From positions 1 to 8,266 of the forward strand of contig CAJQQW010000352.1 in assembly GCA_905480565.1 (NCBI GenBank): a stretch of 8,266 nucleotides of DNA, written 5' to 3'. The stretch comes from an uncultured Halioglobus sp. Lineage in GTDB: Bacteria; Pseudomonadota; Gammaproteobacteria; Pseudomonadales; Halieaceae. This document shows, in pieces, positions 6,128 through 8,266 of the stretch; the stretch's first letter is position 1; each line of letters begins with the position of its first letter. The translations under genes were made by a program, and so were the position numbers. The notes beneath the pieces were generated by a model. That model was given only the letters and a program-made list of their open reading frames with translations. It had not been told where the DNA came from and did no database searches.

Positions 6128-7096
6128 ATGAGCCTGGCCGGCACCTCGAACCTGTTCTATGCCTCGCTGGCGGTTTCACTGCCCACCTTCGGCTGGGTTG
6201 CTCTGGGCGTTGCGCTCAATGCGTTCGGTATTCTGCCCCAATGGCTGAATGACAGGATATCGCTATTGGCATTTAGGTTCGGATTGCCCCTGATGCTGTT
6301 CGCCGGAGCGGCTCAAGTAGACTATAGCGCCCTGGGTGCGGCGCGGTATCTGCTCGCCGGTGTGATCGCGACGTTGGTGGTGTTTGCGGGCAGCTGGCTC
6401 TACACCCGCTGGCGTGGTCACCCAAGATTGGAGCAAGGAATATTTGTGCAAGCCGCTTTTCGCTCCAATCTAGCGATTGTCGGTATGGCGCTTACGCTCT
6501 CTGCTTACGGCGAGCGTGGGCCTGAATTGGCGGCGTTGCCGGTTGCGCTAATGACCGTGCTCTACAATATTCTTGCAGTGTGGGTGCTTGACAGTACTCT
6601 TGGCAATAGTACAAAGCTGGCCAACGTGTTCAGGGGCATCCTGCTAAACCCGCTGGTCATCGGTGTAATAGCCGGTGTTTGCCTGGCAGTCTCTCCGATG
6701 CCTGTGCCTGCTGCAATGCGACCTGCCGGGGTTGTTTTGTCGGGTTTTTTCCTGCCTCTGGTACTGATTTGTATTGGTGGGTCTATGCGTTTTTCGCGCT
6801 TGTACAGGGCCGGTCCCCTCACCTGGGAGGCCAGTGCATGGAGGCTTGTTCTGGCCCCTGTGGCGGGCGTCTTACTGGCCTTGTCTCTGGGCGTACGCGA
6901 TGAACATCTTGGAGTTTTATTCCTGTTGCTGGCGACCCCCGTGGCGGCCTCTAGTCATGTCATGGTTGCGGCTGCTCGCGGAGACAGCACGCTGGCGGCA
7001 AACATTATTGTGCTGACCACGCTACTGTCCCTTGTGACGATTACCGCGGGTTTTTTTACACTCGCTTATTTTTCCATGGTCGGCAACCTACAATAA
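6128..7096 (+). CDS. AEC (auxin efflux carrier) family transporter
   Basis: This is a 322-residue, very hydrophobic inner-membrane protein with about ten predicted helices in two halves. Family signs are SLPTFGWVALGVALNAFGILP (17-37), QAAFRSNLAIVGMAL (108-122) with the conserved FRSN, ILLNPLVIGVIAG (171-183), and ATPVAASSHVMVA (269-281) in the second half. Length is normal for bacterial AEC members, some of which carry malonate, malate or other carboxylates. A carboxylate or amino acid substrate would fit the aminotransferase 25 bp upstream, with which it is probably co-transcribed. That is inference. The ATG at 6128 is used. The frame is open back to a GTG at 6077 inside the aminotransferase gene, but the extra 17 residues are polar and unlike the family. 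No strong ribosome binding site is seen. Confidence 0.87.
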   Translation: MSLAGTSNLFYASLAVSLPTFGWVALGVALNAFGILPQWLNDRISLLAFRFGLPLMLFAGAAQVDYSALGAARYLLAGVIATLVVFAGSWLYTRWRGHPRLEQGIFVQAAFRSNLAIVGMALTLSAYGERGPELAALPVALMTVLYNILAVWVLDSTLGNSTKLANVFRGILLNPLVIGVIAGVCLAVSPMPVPAAMRPAGVVLSGFFLPLVLICIGGSMRFSRLYRAGPLTWEASAWRLVLAPVAGVLLALSLGVRDEHLGVLFLLLATPVAASSHVMVAAARGDSTLAANIIVLTTLLSLVTITAGFFTLAYFSMVGNLQ

Positions 7097-7163
7097 CGAT
7101 AGTGCGTTATCAGATATTATCCGTGTACTGTGAGGCCGACGACCCGATAGAGGATGACACAAC

Positions 7164-7820
7164 ATGAAGCCTGTGTTGGATATGCCAAATCCCTCCCGCC
7201 TGGATGACTGGCATTGCCTGGCGCCGGGTGTGTTTACGTCACGCCCTTTCAATAATGCCCAATGCCAGGACTTGCTTGCGCAAATAACAGGGGAAAAAGG
7301 CTCTTCCTCGGTGCCTAGGGAGCAGCCCAATTCGATGCATGATTATGGCATGGTAGTAAATAGTCCGGACCTGTCTGCGCAATTCGCCTGTCTACCACAT
7401 ACGTGGCTCGCGACGGTCATTCCGGCGCTGTTTCCGCACTTGCCTGGCAGCCGCTTTGGCGATCAGCATGCTTTCATGGTGTTATACGGTGAAGATGCAG
7501 AGCGGGACCTGGCACTGCATGTCGATGCCAGTCATATTACCCTGAACATCTGTCTCGAAAACGATGCTGATGGTGGCGAGATAAATTTCACCGGTGCTCG
7601 CTGTGCACGACATGTGAACGAGCCGCCTGATCAGACTATTGCGAGCCATCGCTTTGAGCCCGGTGATGTGTTGTTACATGTGGGCAACCAGCGGCATCAC
7701 GTGTCACCGCTAGCCGGGGGACGGCGCAGAAATTTGCTGGTCTGGTACCGTTTGGAGGGCGAGGTTTTTGACCACGGCAACAGCTGGGTGCAGTCGATTT
7801 GTCCTACCTGCTTCCCGTGA
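7164..7820 (+). CDS. 2-oxoglutarate/Fe(II)-dependent oxygenase (prolyl 4-hydroxylase-like)
   Basis: This is a 218-residue soluble protein with the double-stranded beta-helix signature of 2OG-Fe(II) oxygenases. The HxD iron motif is H119-V-D121 in LALHVDASHITLNICL, followed by DGGEINFTG (136-144). PGDVLLHVGNQRHHVSPL (166-183) provides the distal histidine, H178 by the H-x-V-x-P pattern. R188 or R189 in GGRRRNLLVW is the expected 2-oxoglutarate anchor. All residues needed for catalysis appear present. The substrate could be a protein side chain or a small molecule and cannot be read from sequence. The extreme C-terminus ICPTCFP carries a CxxC pair of unknown purpose. The start is supported by AGAGGA at 7149-7154, nine bases upstream. 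The gene follows the transporter by 67 bp on the same strand and may belong to its transcript. Downstream comes a 425-bp gene-free stretch. Confidence 0.87.
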   Translation: MKPVLDMPNPSRLDDWHCLAPGVFTSRPFNNAQCQDLLAQITGEKGSSSVPREQPNSMHDYGMVVNSPDLSAQFACLPHTWLATVIPALFPHLPGSRFGDQHAFMVLYGEDAERDLALHVDASHITLNICLENDADGGEINFTGARCARHVNEPPDQTIASHRFEPGDVLLHVGNQRHHVSPLAGGRRRNLLVWYRLEGEVFDHGNSWVQSICPTCFP

Positions 7821-8245
7821 TCAAGTAAAATTCATCGAGGGTTGGTCTCTGCATGAGCGAAAGAGAGCTGGCAGTAACGCCTATAGTCTGTGTGAAGGCT
7901 TTGTGCTAATGAGCCACTATCCCCCATTGATAACGTGTAAAACCCAGCGAGGCGAACCAATTTGCAGATCTGGTGTAATGCCTTATACGGATTGCGGCTC
8001 GGGCTCTGGTAGTATCAGGCAGCGCAATCGATGATAGACGCGATCTGGCTTATCGCAAGGTGGCGTAGTGGACGTTCGCAGCCGCAAAAACACGGATTAT
8101 TCATGGGGCAGCTGCCCAGACTGCAGCTGCATTCGTCAGCGAAATAGTGGCACGAGTAAAAGACAAATTAATGACTGGGCGGGGGCAGATAGCCCTGATA
8201 TCCAGAGTAAGCCGAGGGTTCAATACTTATTTACCAGGAGAACAA
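7821..8245. other. 425-bp intergenic region without a convincing gene
   Basis: All frames are short or broken, and the competing open frames overlap each other with no ribosome binding site. The frame of the downstream gene is open from 8069 to the start at 8246, and Ala-rich text also lies between upstream stop codons, so a decayed gene is possible but unproven. The region holds a pair of CAGCTG-centred palindromes (8106-8130). A weak promoter-like pair, TTGCAG (7962-7967) and TTATAC (7983-7988), has too short a spacer (15 bp) to be called. No terminator with a T-tract was found after the oxygenase. Confidence 0.5.
8106..8130. promoter_or_regulatory. tandem GCAGCTGC palindromes, possible operator
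   Basis: GGGCAGCTGCCC (8106-8117) is a perfect 12-bp palindrome. Its core GCAGCTGC recurs exactly at 8123-8130, 15 bp downstream. The pair lies about 115-140 bp before the start at 8246, where a regulator site for that gene could be expected. No known regulator is matched. Confidence 0.3.
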
Positions 8246-8266
8246 ATGAAAGATTTTAAGGGAAAA
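8246..8266 (+). CDS. start of a gene cut by the window edge, possibly a short-chain dehydrogenase
   Basis: Only seven codons are present: MKDFKGK. An excellent AGGAG (8236-8240) lies five bases before the ATG, so this is very probably a true start. Many short-chain dehydrogenases/reductases begin with a similar M-x-D/N-F-x-G-K stretch leading into the nucleotide-binding strand. Seven residues cannot prove the family, so the product name is tentative. The gene lies alone after a 425-bp gap and probably has its own promoter. Confidence 0.6.

Noticed and set aside
7093..7110. Inverted repeat ATAACG-N6-CGTTAT at the transporter stop codon
   Set aside because: It is only a 6-bp AT-rich stem without a T-tract, too weak to call a terminator. 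An operator role cannot be excluded but has no support.
7852..7908. 18-codon reading frame starting MSERELAV
   Set aside because: It has no ribosome binding site, recognisable family or sign of conservation, and lies in a region with several competing short frames.
8068..8259. 63-residue reading frame overlapping the start of the last gene
   Set aside because: Its composition is unlike a protein domain, it has no ribosome binding site, and it overlaps the well-supported start at 8246 in another frame.
1..8266. CRISPR arrays, tRNA or rRNA genes, insertion sequences, phage or toxin-antitoxin genes
   Set aside because: No regularly spaced repeats, cloverleaf-like segments, transposase or integrase motifs, or small paired toxin genes were seen on either strand.

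Overview
The window looks like chromosomal DNA of a Gram-negative, respiring bacterium, most likely a marine-type gammaproteobacterium. This is inferred from moderate-to-high GC, dense gene packing, a periplasmic cytochrome c-prime, a b-type cytochrome, a ketosteroid-dehydrogenase-like flavoprotein and a Pseudomonas-type omega-amino-acid aminotransferase. I see no rRNA, tRNA, CRISPR array, insertion sequence or phage gene. The taxonomy is an impression, not a result.

Left block (1-1939, plus strand): a possible last-codons fragment of an upstream gene (2-58) is followed by a NUDIX hydrolase. A cytochrome b561-type membrane protein overlaps the NUDIX stop by 4 bp, and a small GFA-family zinc protein comes next. 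Facing this block on the minus strand (1970-2449) is a periplasmic cytochrome c-prime. It ends only 30 bp from the GFA gene. The b-type and c-prime cytochromes may form one electron-transfer or gas-handling module that is split between converging transcription units.

Middle (2450-4380): a 218-bp divergent region holds a clear palindrome in the cytochrome c-prime leader. It separates that gene from a 570-residue FAD-dependent oxidoreductase of the 3-ketosteroid Delta1-dehydrogenase family.

Right block (4381-8266, plus strand): a 396-bp non-coding stretch contains several hairpins and a strong intrinsic terminator that sits before, not after, the next gene. Then come a class III omega-amino acid:pyruvate aminotransferase and, 25 bp later, an AEC-family transporter. 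These two are probably co-transcribed. A small 2-oxoglutarate/Fe(II) oxygenase follows, then a 425-bp gene-free stretch with tandem palindromes. The window ends with the first seven codons of a gene that resembles a short-chain dehydrogenase.

Most of the genes belong to known families. The parts that existing families do not explain are the structured region with an orphan terminator before the aminotransferase, the operator-like palindromes, and the unusual haem-pocket residues of the cytochrome c-prime. I did not find convincing evidence of a wholly new multi-gene system.
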